A model generated the notes under the pieces. That model had not been told where the DNA came from. It ran no database searches and saw only the letters and a program-made list of their open reading frames with translations. Positions 12,401 to 20,200 of a DNA stretch of 64,000 nt are shown here, piece after piece (the first letter of the stretch is position 1; the number at the start of each line of letters is the position of its first letter). Made by a program: the position numbers and the translations under genes. Source of the stretch: Aurelia coerulea (lineage: Eukaryota; Cnidaria; Scyphozoa; Semaeostomeae; Ulmaridae); contig CM076945.1 of the NCBI GenBank assembly GCA_039566865.1, forward strand, positions 1,741,001-1,805,000, read 5' to 3'.

Positions 12401-13989
12401 AAAGTTGCGTGATTATATTTTGTGCCTGCGAGGGGTGCTCGTGCGCTCGCGCAATATAATGAAACCTGGAATATTGATTGTATATATGTTTGAGCTGATA
12501 TTTCGCCTCAAAATACGAGGCTTCTTCAGAGCTAAACCAACCAAATATTTTTGCAACGTGTTTCACCCTGCATTTCGTAGCTTGGTATGAGAAAGTACGT
12601 ACAGTTGCAAATCAAGGTATTAGAAGATGTTGCTTTCCAATGCTCATCGATGTCTCTTTTGTAATCGGTAATATAACAATCTGCTCTGCCTGAAGATTAT
12701 CGGCAGTGTAACGCTTTAACTGAAGATTTTCCACTCTTTCATGAAAGATTTTTTTTATTTATACATTTCTACCTAGCATCCGAAGGTAGTTTTTCAGGAC
12801 GCTGAGAAGCTGAGCTTATCGAAGCAGCGTCCTGGTCCTTCCTTCCTTTATAGCCTGGAATTACAGAGAGTTGGTGATTCTCCTCACACTTTGTAGCAGG
12901 TTCGGCAGGGCGAGGACTCAAACCATCAACCTTCAGATTGGTAGTCAAGCGTGCTACCACTGAGCCATCCCCGCACACGAAAGATTTGTGGCAAAAAGCC
13001 ACAAACAACAATGCTGTTTTCTGGGCAGTCGTTTGATACTTGTCACTGGTCTTTATCATCAAGAGCAGTCGTCGTATGCTTTTCAGGTTGTTTCTCTTCA
13101 AGTATTTTGAAGAACATTTTCATAGATACTTGTGTTGTGTATTCTTGATAAATGCTAATTATTTTCTCCATCTGTTTAGTCTAATGCAAGCATTCGAAAG
13201 GTGCTCGATGGACGACGAAAAAGAATCATTATTATCGGATTTAACATTTGGCAAAGGACAAAGGTAAGCTCTACAGTTGATTTTAATTTTAAAATTCCTC
13301 TTCTAAAAACGATAACTTTCATGAAAATGGCGACAACAAAGACCAACAAAGGGATGGCACGTGCAGGGCATGCTGGTTAAAACAGATCCGTTAATAAACA
13401 CTTGCAATAAGACGAGTATAGATTCGTAGATATAGCTTATTAGTGAAAGTATTTTGATACGTTACACACACCATATTGTTTAGAAAATCTGGAGGAGGGA
13501 ATGTATTGAGGAGGTCCCTCAGTAGGTAGGTTAAAGGTCATCTGTCACGCATCTGATTGGGTGATACGGACAATACAAAGAATAAGAGAATTGAATGGCT
13601 GCTGATCCTACTGACTTTCCACGGCCATAGACAGTGATAACGATCAGCCCTCCTTTATTCTAAATACGCAGATTCACAAAGACATCCGTTGCGTTGAGCT
13701 CTGACTTTATTACAGCCAATCAGATGCGTGACAGACTGCCTTTAACAGGACGGAGAGCCATTTTACGCCTATTTCAAGACTTCAGGAATTGAAATATTGC
13801 TAAAGGAAAGCTGTATCGATACGAAACACTTGTGTGAATTAGTGAAGGATATCAAAACAAAGATATCAAATGGTGCAACATTTATAAGCAAGAATTTAAA
13901 CGATGTTTTTCTCTTTTCATAGAAAAGTTGGACCGATGTTAGCAAAGCAAGTTCGACTGCTGTACTCAAGCAGGACACCTTTGGCTTAA
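443..13989 (+). CDS. MUS81: MUS81 structure-specific endonuclease, C-terminal two-thirds (N-terminus outside the window)
   Basis: MUS81 is the nuclease subunit that, with EME1/EME2, cuts branched DNA such as 3' flaps, stalled forks and nicked Holliday junctions in the nucleus. I place exons at 443-481, 1744-1858, 2686-2732, 2988-3036, 3480-3529, 7452-7526, 8799-8896, 9737-9853, 10825-10920, 11669-11806, 12110-12213, 13180-13263 and 13923-13989. All have GT-AG borders and compatible phases, giving about 359 residues ending in TAA. The ERCC4-type nuclease domain shows LCVDQME (exon 2988), GDFLWIARE (exon 7452) and the catalytic VERKRMDD followed by DGRFKEQK (exon 8799). A C-terminal helix-hairpin-helix lies in exons 12110 and 13180. 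The N-terminal HhH and winged-helix region is not visible and presumably lies upstream of position 1. The first listed exon is the weakest, since its acceptor is ambiguous. The introns are crowded with repeats and contain a bHLH gene on the opposite strand. Confidence 0.93.
601..1184 (+). mobile_element. Degraded LINE 3' end (craft/RTE-like) with an (AGT)n tail
   Basis: The plus strand encodes the C-terminal part of an endonuclease/reverse-transcriptase element. It shows [38 protein letters not shown] and, after a frame change, [18 protein letters not shown] followed by [11 protein letters not shown]. In-frame stops and a frameshift show that it is inactive. The fragment ends in a short run of AGT/TAG triplets at about 1165-1183. 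A microsatellite-like tail of this kind is usual at the 3' end of such elements. It lies within the intron between the first two visible MUS81 exons. Confidence 0.8.
2255..2506. mobile_element. Hairpin MITE with TTAA ends (TTAAAGAGCC family)
   Basis: The two halves are inverted copies of roughly 100 bp, running from TTAAAGAGCCATCGTCACCC to its near-complement GGGTGACAATGGCTCTTTAA. Both ends carry TTAA, the target duplicated by Kolobok/T2-type and piggyBac-type transposons. It has no coding capacity. A related, less complete copy lies at about 30363-30560, and a longer element with the same outer end lies at 47432-47996. It sits in a MUS81 intron. Confidence 0.8.
2806..2920. repeat. Pentanucleotide microsatellite (AGCCC)21 followed by (AGTTC)2
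   Basis: Twenty-one uninterrupted copies of AGCCC occupy 2806-2910, followed by two AGTTC units. The array lies between two MUS81 exons, ending about 67 bp upstream of the exon that starts at 2988. Its plus strand is pyrimidine-rich and could influence acceptor recognition. It also creates a spurious open frame rich in Pro, Ala, Gln and Ser. Confidence 0.95.
3690..4344. repeat. Dispersed repeat, copy 1 (partner at 8016-8634)
   Basis: About 600 bp here is clearly homologous to 8016-8634. It shares long stretches such as the GAAGATGTGAAAAAAGCTGA segment, the blocks around CCCCAG(A/T)CGAC, and a 3' end reading GTGAAGTTTTxxTTGGxTxACCCGGTA. The partner copy has inverted termini resembling a DNA transposon, so this is probably a non-autonomous DNA element inserted twice in MUS81 introns. 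It ends just 3' of the nested bHLH gene. Confidence 0.75.
4449..4553 (-). pseudogene. Relic duplicate of the bHLH helix-2 segment
   Basis: Immediately 3' of the bHLH gene, the minus strand contains a second copy of the end of its domain. [20 protein letters not shown] here parallels [19 protein letters not shown] in the gene, with about 75% nucleotide identity over some 60 bp. The copy is closed by a stop upstream and another shortly after. It has no basic region and no obvious acceptor. It looks like the remnant of a partial tandem duplication, though an alternative terminal exon cannot be ruled out. Confidence 0.7.
4593..5395 (-). CDS. TAL/SCL-like basic helix-loop-helix transcription factor, nested in a MUS81 intron
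   Basis: Two minus-strand exons, 5269-5395 (start codon) and 4593-4900 (stop), join with matching phase to give about 144 residues. The second exon carries a complete bHLH domain. Its basic region and helix 1 read [22 protein letters not shown], followed by [19 protein letters not shown] and helix 2 [11 protein letters not shown]. The TNSRERxRQQNxNxAFxELR..IPTHP..KLSK pattern is characteristic of the TAL1/LYL1/NHLH branch. These factors bind E-boxes as dimers with class I bHLH proteins. The protein has only a short acidic N-terminal segment and almost nothing after the domain. The gene lies wholly inside the 3.9-kb MUS81 intron, on the opposite strand. The domain call is secure; the exact ortholog is not. 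Confidence 0.87.
5684..5890 (+). mobile_element. LINE reverse transcriptase fragment
   Basis: The frame contains [20 protein letters not shown] followed by the YADD catalytic box ([10 protein letters not shown]) and [18 protein letters not shown], the diagnostic palm region of a CR1/L2-like non-LTR reverse transcriptase. Only about 65 residues remain before homology stops. No 5' or 3' element structure is visible. It lies in the same MUS81 intron as the bHLH gene, about 290 bp upstream of that gene's start. Confidence 0.85.
6407..6729. mobile_element. hAT-like MITE with CAG...CTG ends
   Basis: The element runs from CAGGAACGGATCCAG (6415) to CTAAATCCGTCACTG (6721). Its imperfect inverted ends resemble the CAGTGGCGGAT termini of hAT elements, as also seen at 41042. 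Flanking 8-mers AATTAAGC and GTTTAAGC agree at six of eight positions, consistent with an aged 8-bp target duplication. The interior is G-rich and non-coding. Confidence 0.65.
8016..8634. mobile_element. Dispersed repeat, copy 2, with CACCGGGTGACCC-type inverted ends
   Basis: This is the second copy of the repeat at 3690-4344. The left end reads CACCGGGTGACCCGAAACAG..CTTCAC. The right end reads GTGAAGTTTTGTTTGGGTTACCCGGTA, an imperfect inverted repeat of roughly 27 bp. That argues for a non-autonomous DNA transposon. It lies in the MUS81 intron between the exons at 7452 and 8799 and has no long open frame. Confidence 0.75.
9059..9433. mobile_element. Long-TIR hairpin MITE in a MUS81 intron
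   Basis: The outer about 150 bp on each side are inverted copies, from CATGGGTATTGTGGACAC to GTGTCCACAATACCCATG in complement, and including the GCTTGTCTTCATTTCATGAG segment. A central unique stretch of about 80 bp separates them. It has no coding capacity and should fold into a near-complete hairpin. Confidence 0.85.
10213..10726. mobile_element. TTAA-flanked MITE with about 150-bp inverted repeats
   Basis: The ends are TTAAAGGTAGTGTGAAGCG and the complement of CGCTTCACACCACCTTTAA. The arms also share the AAATTTTTATTGATGCAAAT and GATGACGTCAT segments. The TTAA termini with AGG as first internal bases match the pattern of Kolobok/T2-type MITEs. It lies in a MUS81 intron, 99 bp upstream of the exon at 10825. 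Confidence 0.85.
12492..12532 (-). other. Hammerhead-ribozyme-like motif (CTGAAGA...GAAA)
   Basis: On the minus strand the sequence CTGAAGA is followed by a stem (GCCTC / GAGGC), a short loop, and then GAAATATCAGC. The order CUGANGA, helix II, GAAA is that of a hammerhead ribozyme core, and the flanking GCT/AGC can pair. The core deviates from the strict CUGAUGA consensus. Minimal hammerheads of this general type occur in the repeats of Penelope-like retroelements. Activity is unproven. Confidence 0.3.
12743..12987 (-). mobile_element. tRNA-derived SINE with a 9-bp target-site duplication
   Basis: Read on the minus strand, the element begins near 12978 with a tRNA-like head. It carries a pol III A box (TGGCTCAGTGG) and B box (GGTTTGAGTCC) about 35 bp apart. 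A unique body follows, and it ends in an A-rich tail. The 9-mer GAAAGATTT lies directly at both ends (12743-12751 and 12979-12987), a perfect target duplication that fixes the boundaries. The head lacks a convincing cloverleaf, so it is not a functional tRNA gene. It lies between MUS81 exons 12110 and 13180. Confidence 0.88.
13531..13745. mobile_element. Small TTAA-flanked MITE
   Basis: Inverted ends of about 33 bp run from TTAAAGGTCATCTGTCACGC to GCGTGACAGACTGCCTTTAA, with the shared internal CATCTGATTGG/CCAATCAGATG. TTAA termini followed by AGG place it with the other Kolobok/T2-like MITEs of this window. It is in the last MUS81 intron. Confidence 0.8.
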
Positions 13990-15966
13990 GGCATATCATC
14001 CACGGTTGTAAATATTGCAGAAATAAATTTAAACTTCTTCAAATACATTCCTTAGTTCAGAAAACATTGCAGACTTCAGGAAATTCAAAGAACAGCATTT
14101 TTAGTCTTGTCCGATGCAAATTGAAGAACTACAACAGGGACAGAGGTCAGAGATTTTTTTATATTCAATTAAAAATTTACAATACATGTTACGGACTACT
14201 CTACCTACAAACTACTTTACAATACTACAAGGACAATACCACGAGGAGCAAAAGTCTATGTCTACCCCCCATGGCATTGTTGAAAAAAAGCTAAACTACA
14301 TACAATTCAGAGATGTCCTGAATGAACACAAAAAGGAGAGAATGCTTTTGGAAACATAAAGGTTTGAGCGTTGTAAGCTTTTCTTCTGAAATGCTCTGAA
14401 AATTGAATGATAAGAGAAGATGCTATTGCAGTACTAGCCTTGCGCACATTAACATGACAAGAATTCTCTACATTATCATAAGAATTTTAGAGCCATGCGA
14501 GAAAGTATAAGTTTTTCTAACAAGAATTCTTAGGCAGGAAAACCATGTAAATATGTGCCTGTGCGGTATTTTCATTTTTTTGTTAATTTCGCTTTTCATC
14601 GAAAATCCTAAATTGTGTACTAAAAAGTTGTGCAGATCTTTCAAAAATGTCGATTGCATTCTGCACTCTGCCATATACGTAATATTTTCATGAGTAAAAT
14701 GGTAAAATTGCTTGTAAAATATTTAAAATCCATTGCAAAAAATCTCACGCGAAATTTCCGTTTATTCCTTTGATAATCTTCTTTTGACAGTTTCTATTAG
14801 CATTGATGATACTTTGATACATTCTGACCATTTATTATTTGAAGGACTGCATAATGTTGTAATGTTCTCTGCATACTTCAGACACTTCTTTAGATATCTA
14901 AAAGAGAAGGGATACTGATAGCTGACGGTATTCTAATATTCTTCTAAAAACGTACAATTTCTAAACGTTGTCGGGTAAATATTGCAATTAAATCTCTTCC
15001 ATTTCCTTTCAAAGTATTTCAGCACGTTTTCTTCCAACAGTGCTGACTTTAAAGGGACTGTGGTATTTTGTTTTTGTTTTATCGTCCTACAACTCTATTC
15101 ATCAGCACGTTTTCCTCCAACAGTGCTGAGTTTAACGGGACTGTGGTACACTCTTTTTTTTATAAGGATATTTCAAATTTTGTCCAGCCTCGATAGTCTT
15201 AAGAAAGTTTCGTTTTGAGCCTGAACAAGTATTTATGCAAGTCATGCGATTCTCTGTTATGAACATCACAAAACAGGCAACTGCTGACAAATGAGACACA
15301 AATATGTCAGCTGAGGCTGGCAATATTCTTATAATATTCTTAAAAATTGGATGATTCTGAGCCTGAATATTCTTATAAACATTATTCTTATAAAAAGAAA
15401 AGAGTGTACTTTGTTTTCATTTTATCGTTACACAACTCTATTCATTTGCAAAGCAAACAAATGGGTGCGATACAGTTGGTAGCACTTTCCTTACCTGGAG
15501 ATTCTTTTCAAAATATTTCAGCATGTTTTCCTCCAACAGTGCTAATTTTAAAGGGACTGTGGTATTTTGTTTTCGTCTTATCGTTCCACAACTCTATTCA
15601 TTTGCAAAGCAAACAAATGGGTGCGATGCAGTTGGTAGCACTTTCCTTACCTGAAGATTGTTTTCAAAATATTTCAGCACGTTTTCCTCCGACAGTGCTA
15701 AGTTTAAAGGGACTGTGGTACTTTGTTTTCATTTTATCGTTCCACAACTCTATTCATTTGCAAAGCAAACCAATGGGTGCGATACAGTTGGCAGCACCTT
15801 TCTGACCAGAAGACTGTTTTTTCTAAACTTCAACGCCAACGCCAATACTGAGCATCGCTCTGAAGCTTTTGCTCAAATAAAGGAGGTATAAATCTAATGT
15901 AGCCCGTTGTAATAAATAGTTTAAAAATAATATTACTAACTTTGACTTGTAGCAAATCAAATTCTG
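13990..15966. repeat. Intergenic block with a 156-bp tandem repeat
   Basis: No gene is visible between MUS81 and ERMARD. From about 15000 to 15810 a unit containing GCACGTTTTCCTCCAACAGTG and GGGACTGTGGTA recurs at 15022, 15105, 15521 and 15677. The last two are 156 bp apart, and the 83-bp first spacing implies an internally deleted unit. The segment 15150-15420 has a relative at about 59190-59500. The segment around 14434-14560 resembles 52855-52980. The apparent open frame across 15347-15805 is a by-product of the repeat. Confidence 0.8.
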
Positions 15967-18900
15967 TTAAGGAAATACTTCATCGTGGAATTTTTGATGG
16001 AAACCAAATCGGCACTGTAAGGCATTCATAACCGCTAAAACCTTTCCAGGATTTACGTTCATCCCGCACTCATTTCACAAGAAGAAACTTATTTCCTTAC
16101 CTGACTGTTTGCGTTTCTGCCTCTTTGGGCCTCTCAATCACTGATATGAGACTTTCTACAGACACAGCGAGAATCATAAAAGACCAGAGCGATGTAAGTA
16201 ATGGTAAGATACTGAGCATATTCAGATAATTCTGTCGAGCTCTTGACCGAAGCATTTTCTGTTCCCAATGGAATTGCTTTTCTTTGAATGACTGTAAAAC
16301 CTGAAAGAAAATTTTATCTTTCAAGAGACTTACGGTAATAAGCAATTGTAAATTTGCCCAAAGGTACAGGGTCTGTTACTGGCAAAAGCAAACTGTTTTA
16401 TGATTGTTCCTTGTTGTGTCTGCGACTCGTATTTCAGTCCTTCAGTTTGTGAGACGACGGTATCTCCAAAATATTAATCTCATTATTATTTTTCTTGCTC
16501 CTTTTCTTACGTTTCTTTATTTATCTTAACAGCTCAAGTTGCGTCAATTCACCCAGGTTTTCCCGCACTTACTATCAGCGTACAGTTAACGAATAATAAC
16601 AATTTAAAGATAAACCACAAGATCTACTACATTGACGTCTCAAACTTTTTTATCGCTTTCAGGACAGCCTTCGTTTATCTTGCTCATCTCAGATGTTTTC
16701 CAAGACGTGGATTTTAACGCTAACCATATCTCACCTGACCTATCGCTAAACTGCATTGCTTGACAATTTTCCGTAATATTCCATTAATTTCTAGTTCACC
16801 TTTAGGCCGGTGCATCACATCTCTAGGTTTACTAACAAGTAACTTAATAAACTTCCATAATGATTCAATGCTGCAGTCTCCTTCCATGATACAATCACTG
16901 CAACTGGTTTCTGCTATATGGAGATATTTCTTCGCAACATCTTGCAGTTCATCTATACTTTTCATACTCATCTCTACTTCTGTCTTATCTTGTATGTTCT
17001 GCGTTTCTTCTTGAAATATTTCAATTTGATCAACAATCGATTGTATTTCTCGACGCAATAACGATATGGGGTGATAAACGGATCGATATGTTCTCGAATT
17101 GCTATCAAGTACTTGCAAAATCGTCATACTGTCGATCAACTCTCGTTTCCATGGAAATAAGTATTTCAAACAAAAGGAAACTCCAATACAAATCACGTGG
17201 TTAGCGATGACGACATCAACGCCTTTGAAATCATATTCACCATGACTTAGACGATCTCGTAATTTTGGCCCGTCCGGAAAGTAGAGTATGTCGTACAGCA
17301 TTTCTGTCCGGTTTTGTTCGATTTCTGGTAAAAGCTTGTTCGCTTTATTTGCTTCAATTTCTTTGGATAGGATCTGCAAATAAAATATCAATTATGATAC
17401 CGTATGTATTTTCAATACAAAATTCACAATTCCGGAAGAAGCCAAATTTAAATCATCAAGTGCATTGTTATATCTTACAAAATGCTGTTGTACAACAAAA
17501 AGTTGGAGATTGTTTGACATTCATCATTTGACAAAGATTTAAAGCAAATGTCTTGGTAAACATGAATAGATGAGAATTTCATTTCCTTGGCATCCAGTGG
17601 AAGAAAAAATATATCTGATATTATGATAGCTCTGAATTTAGGGTGTCTTTGATAGATACGAGTTTTGAAAACGGTAGGCTTTAAAGTCTAAAAGTTGTAT
17701 TTTATCTCCTCTGAAATTCTCACAGTAGATTTGAAAGGTTTTGTAGGTTCGGGAGGCCTTCCAGACCTTTTGCTCGAAAAGAAAGAAGGCTTGGCAAGAC
17801 TTTGGAAAGATTCTCATTTTCATTAGCAAATGGCAAAAGGCTAGATTTTTGTGCTTGATTGGGAAATGTATTCTGTTCTCTTTAAAGTCTACTGTTTCCA
17901 GAATTTGGTAGGTCTGGGACGGGTCTGGGAGTACCAATCAAACGCACCCTTTGTTCCAACCTTTTTGATCAATGATGGATATAAGTACTTTAGATCAGTG
18001 ATTGATATAAACTGTTTGTTCCATACCTCATCAAAAGTTGTGTAAAATGCATCTGATTCCGCAGTAAGCAGCCTGCTTGGACATTCATTAAGAACAGTAA
18101 AAAGGCATCGTAATGCGTGCTCCAGTTGTGGTAGAAAAAGAATAACTGCATCAGAATACCTAGAAAGAGTATGAACCAACCTAAAATTTAATTCTAAATA
18201 TTTGCTACCTAATCTGTCAAAAGATGTCCCTATTTAATTGGTAAGCATACAAATCAAATTGTTGAAGCAAATCTGAAGAGTTAGTACCATTCCATTGAAT
18301 GTCTGTGCAGTAGTCTGGAGGTTATTAAGTAAGGCAGAGGTTGTTCAGTGTGATGGAAGGATCACATCATTTTATTGGAGGGATGACATGCAGTAAGTTG
18401 GAGGAGATTCTGTTATTCAGAGTGATACCAAACTGGGTGACAGAGGGATAAACTCCAGACTACTGCACAGATGTTCTGCAGGGTGAGCACTTAATTTTTC
18501 TTGTTACTTTGTTTTGCGAAAACAAACGCTTATGGATTGGAAAGAAGGATATATATATTTATACAGTATAAGATTAATTTACCTTTCTGCAAAGAACAAG
18601 TCAAGCACCAGTTTCCAAGCAGGAAGCATTCCCAAAGGAATAAAAGCTGTGGATTTAAAGATCTTTAGCAAGATGTCTTTGTGTGAGGTGTCCAGAACTG
18701 GGAAAGAAGTTGAGATCAAGTTTACGTTGGGTATGCTTAACTTTGGTCTGTGTTTCACACAGATTTGTTTTTCTTCAAGAATATGACCCAGTTTTGCAAT
18801 CATCTCTGTGAGGAAGTTGCAGTATCTGAAAGGAGAAGCATTGTAGAAAGCGTTATTTAAAATTCTTTATTACAGTTTAACCAAGTCTTTGATTGCTTCT

Positions 18901-20024
18901 TATTCTCAATGGTATACTGTAATACAATACAGTGTGTGCAATTGTGCAATATAATACAAACAATACAATACAATACAATACAAATCATCATTTTGAAGTA
19001 GATCATCGACCAAGACCTAAGACAAGAAACAGATAAAACTGCTGAAATGCCTGAGCATGGATCAACTCATATTGTTCATTACTGATAATGAAACCCCTCC
19101 CTCTAATGTGCTTTCTACAGGTAACTGTTGGTTAGTAATGAGAAAGGGACTGCAATATGTTGATACTTGCAAATGTGGTACTTCGCCAAGCAAAGGGAAA
19201 CCATGCCATAAAACATTTCTGAGATTGAGGCTAACAGGAGGACCCATCAATGTCTGCAAAATTGTAACAGCAACTTCACCAAAAGTTTTCTTCAATTCTT
19301 CTGTTTTCAGCAATTCTTTGAGCAATGAAGGGCATTTTCTGATTTGTGAAACAGTGACAAATACATCACCTAATGCCCTTTCAATGATCACAGTTAGTTT
19401 CAAAATTGACAGATTGATTAGCAGACCATTGTCAGTGATACATTCAACAATTTCAGCAGTTGCTCCTGTCCATTTGAAAAGCGGCAACAGTGCTTTATAT
19501 CTATTTGACTCGTGTTCCACATTTCTTTTCTGTGCTATAACTTTCAGGGCTTTCCAAATATGCTCTGCATTTTTTACATGTGTCTTCTTCTCAGTACTAC
19601 TGCCTGTAATGGAAAAGGGCTATATCATAGGGAGATAAAGCACAAAAAAATGTATCAAAAAGGTACCTTTATGGAAATATGTCAATTCTAAATTTTTGAT
19701 TATTATGAAATTTCTGCTTGGATGGAGTTTAGCTCACAGTAATTTTTCGATCTCCATCCGTTTTAGAATGCTAATTTCTGAAAATTGAATGCAAAGTAGC
19801 TAGTTAGACATACTCAACTTTTTTACGAACAATGACAAATCTCGCATAAAAACTTTGTACCTAAAAAACCTACCTGCAAAGAGACAAAACAGGTGTTGAT
19901 TGCAGTGGCTCAATTGAATGCATCCACAGCAAACTTTCATCTGTTGTAGATTTTTCTCACTCGTTTTTGGAATTTCGCACAAAATGTGGAAGACATGAGG
20001 AGACAAATAACTCATTGTCATCAA
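15967..20024 (-). CDS. ERMARD: ERMARD, endoplasmic reticulum membrane-associated RNA degradation protein
   Basis: Seven exons on the minus strand, 19874-20024, 19126-19603, 18583-18825, 18027-18159, 16735-17373, 16101-16300 and 15967-16024, join in consistent phase to 633 residues. The human protein has about 680. Family landmarks follow in the expected order: [10 protein letters not shown] and [11 protein letters not shown] in exon 2; [16 protein letters not shown] in exon 3 ([14 protein letters not shown]); [12 protein letters not shown] and [16 protein letters not shown] in exon 4; and the very conserved [15 protein letters not shown] at the start of exon 5. Exon 6 carries [11 protein letters not shown] and then a hydrophobic, probably membrane-spanning stretch near the C-terminus. 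ERMARD is an ER-membrane protein of poorly known biochemistry. The donor of exon 2 (GTTACC) and the tiny last exon are inferred mainly from phase. The gene is divergent from MOCS3 across 176 bp. Confidence 0.93.
18303..18470. repeat. Short inverted-repeat element in an ERMARD intron
   Basis: CTGTGCAGTAGTCTGGAG at 18303 is matched by its exact complement CTCCAGACTACTGCACAG ending at 18470. About 130 bp of unrelated sequence lies between. This is a probable MITE or stem-loop in the intron between ERMARD exons 3 and 4. Confidence 0.7.
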
Positions 20025-20200
20025 TCAAAATTTGTCTCTTTTCTGCAATAAGGAGTGTTCATATTTGGTACTTTTTTCTTTCCCTGTATCTTCCCTCTTC
20101 TTCCGCATTTGTATTGTTGTCTCTGCTCCCGCGCAAATCTGAATTTTGTAGCTGGTAGCATATTTGATATGCCTCGTTTTGAAGATTGATAACAACAAGA
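20025..20200. promoter_or_regulatory. Compact bidirectional promoter interval between ERMARD and MOCS3
   Basis: Only 176 bp separate the two divergently oriented start codons, so both core promoters and both 5' untranslated regions must lie here or overlap the first exons. The plus strand is pyrimidine-rich in the middle. No TATA box in a convincing position is visible. Shared regulation of the two housekeeping-type genes is inferred from geometry alone. Confidence 0.55.

Noticed and set aside
12897..12978. A possible functional tRNA gene on the minus strand
   Set aside because: A and B boxes are present, but no good cloverleaf or anticodon stem is formed, and the flanking 9-bp duplication and A-rich tail show it is a SINE head.
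15347..15805. A 152-codon plus-strand open frame with internally repeated peptides
   Set aside because: The repetition follows the 156-bp DNA tandem repeat and has no start context, splice signal or family resemblance.
15967..16024. A plus-strand exon-like frame ([15 protein letters not shown]) with a GTAAGG after it
   Set aside because: The same segment on the minus strand supplies a phase-matched last exon and stop codon for ERMARD, and the apparent donor is the complement of that exon's acceptor.
19057..19638. A 193-codon plus-strand open frame
   Set aside because: It is antisense to ERMARD exon 2, whose minus-strand product matches the family over its whole length.
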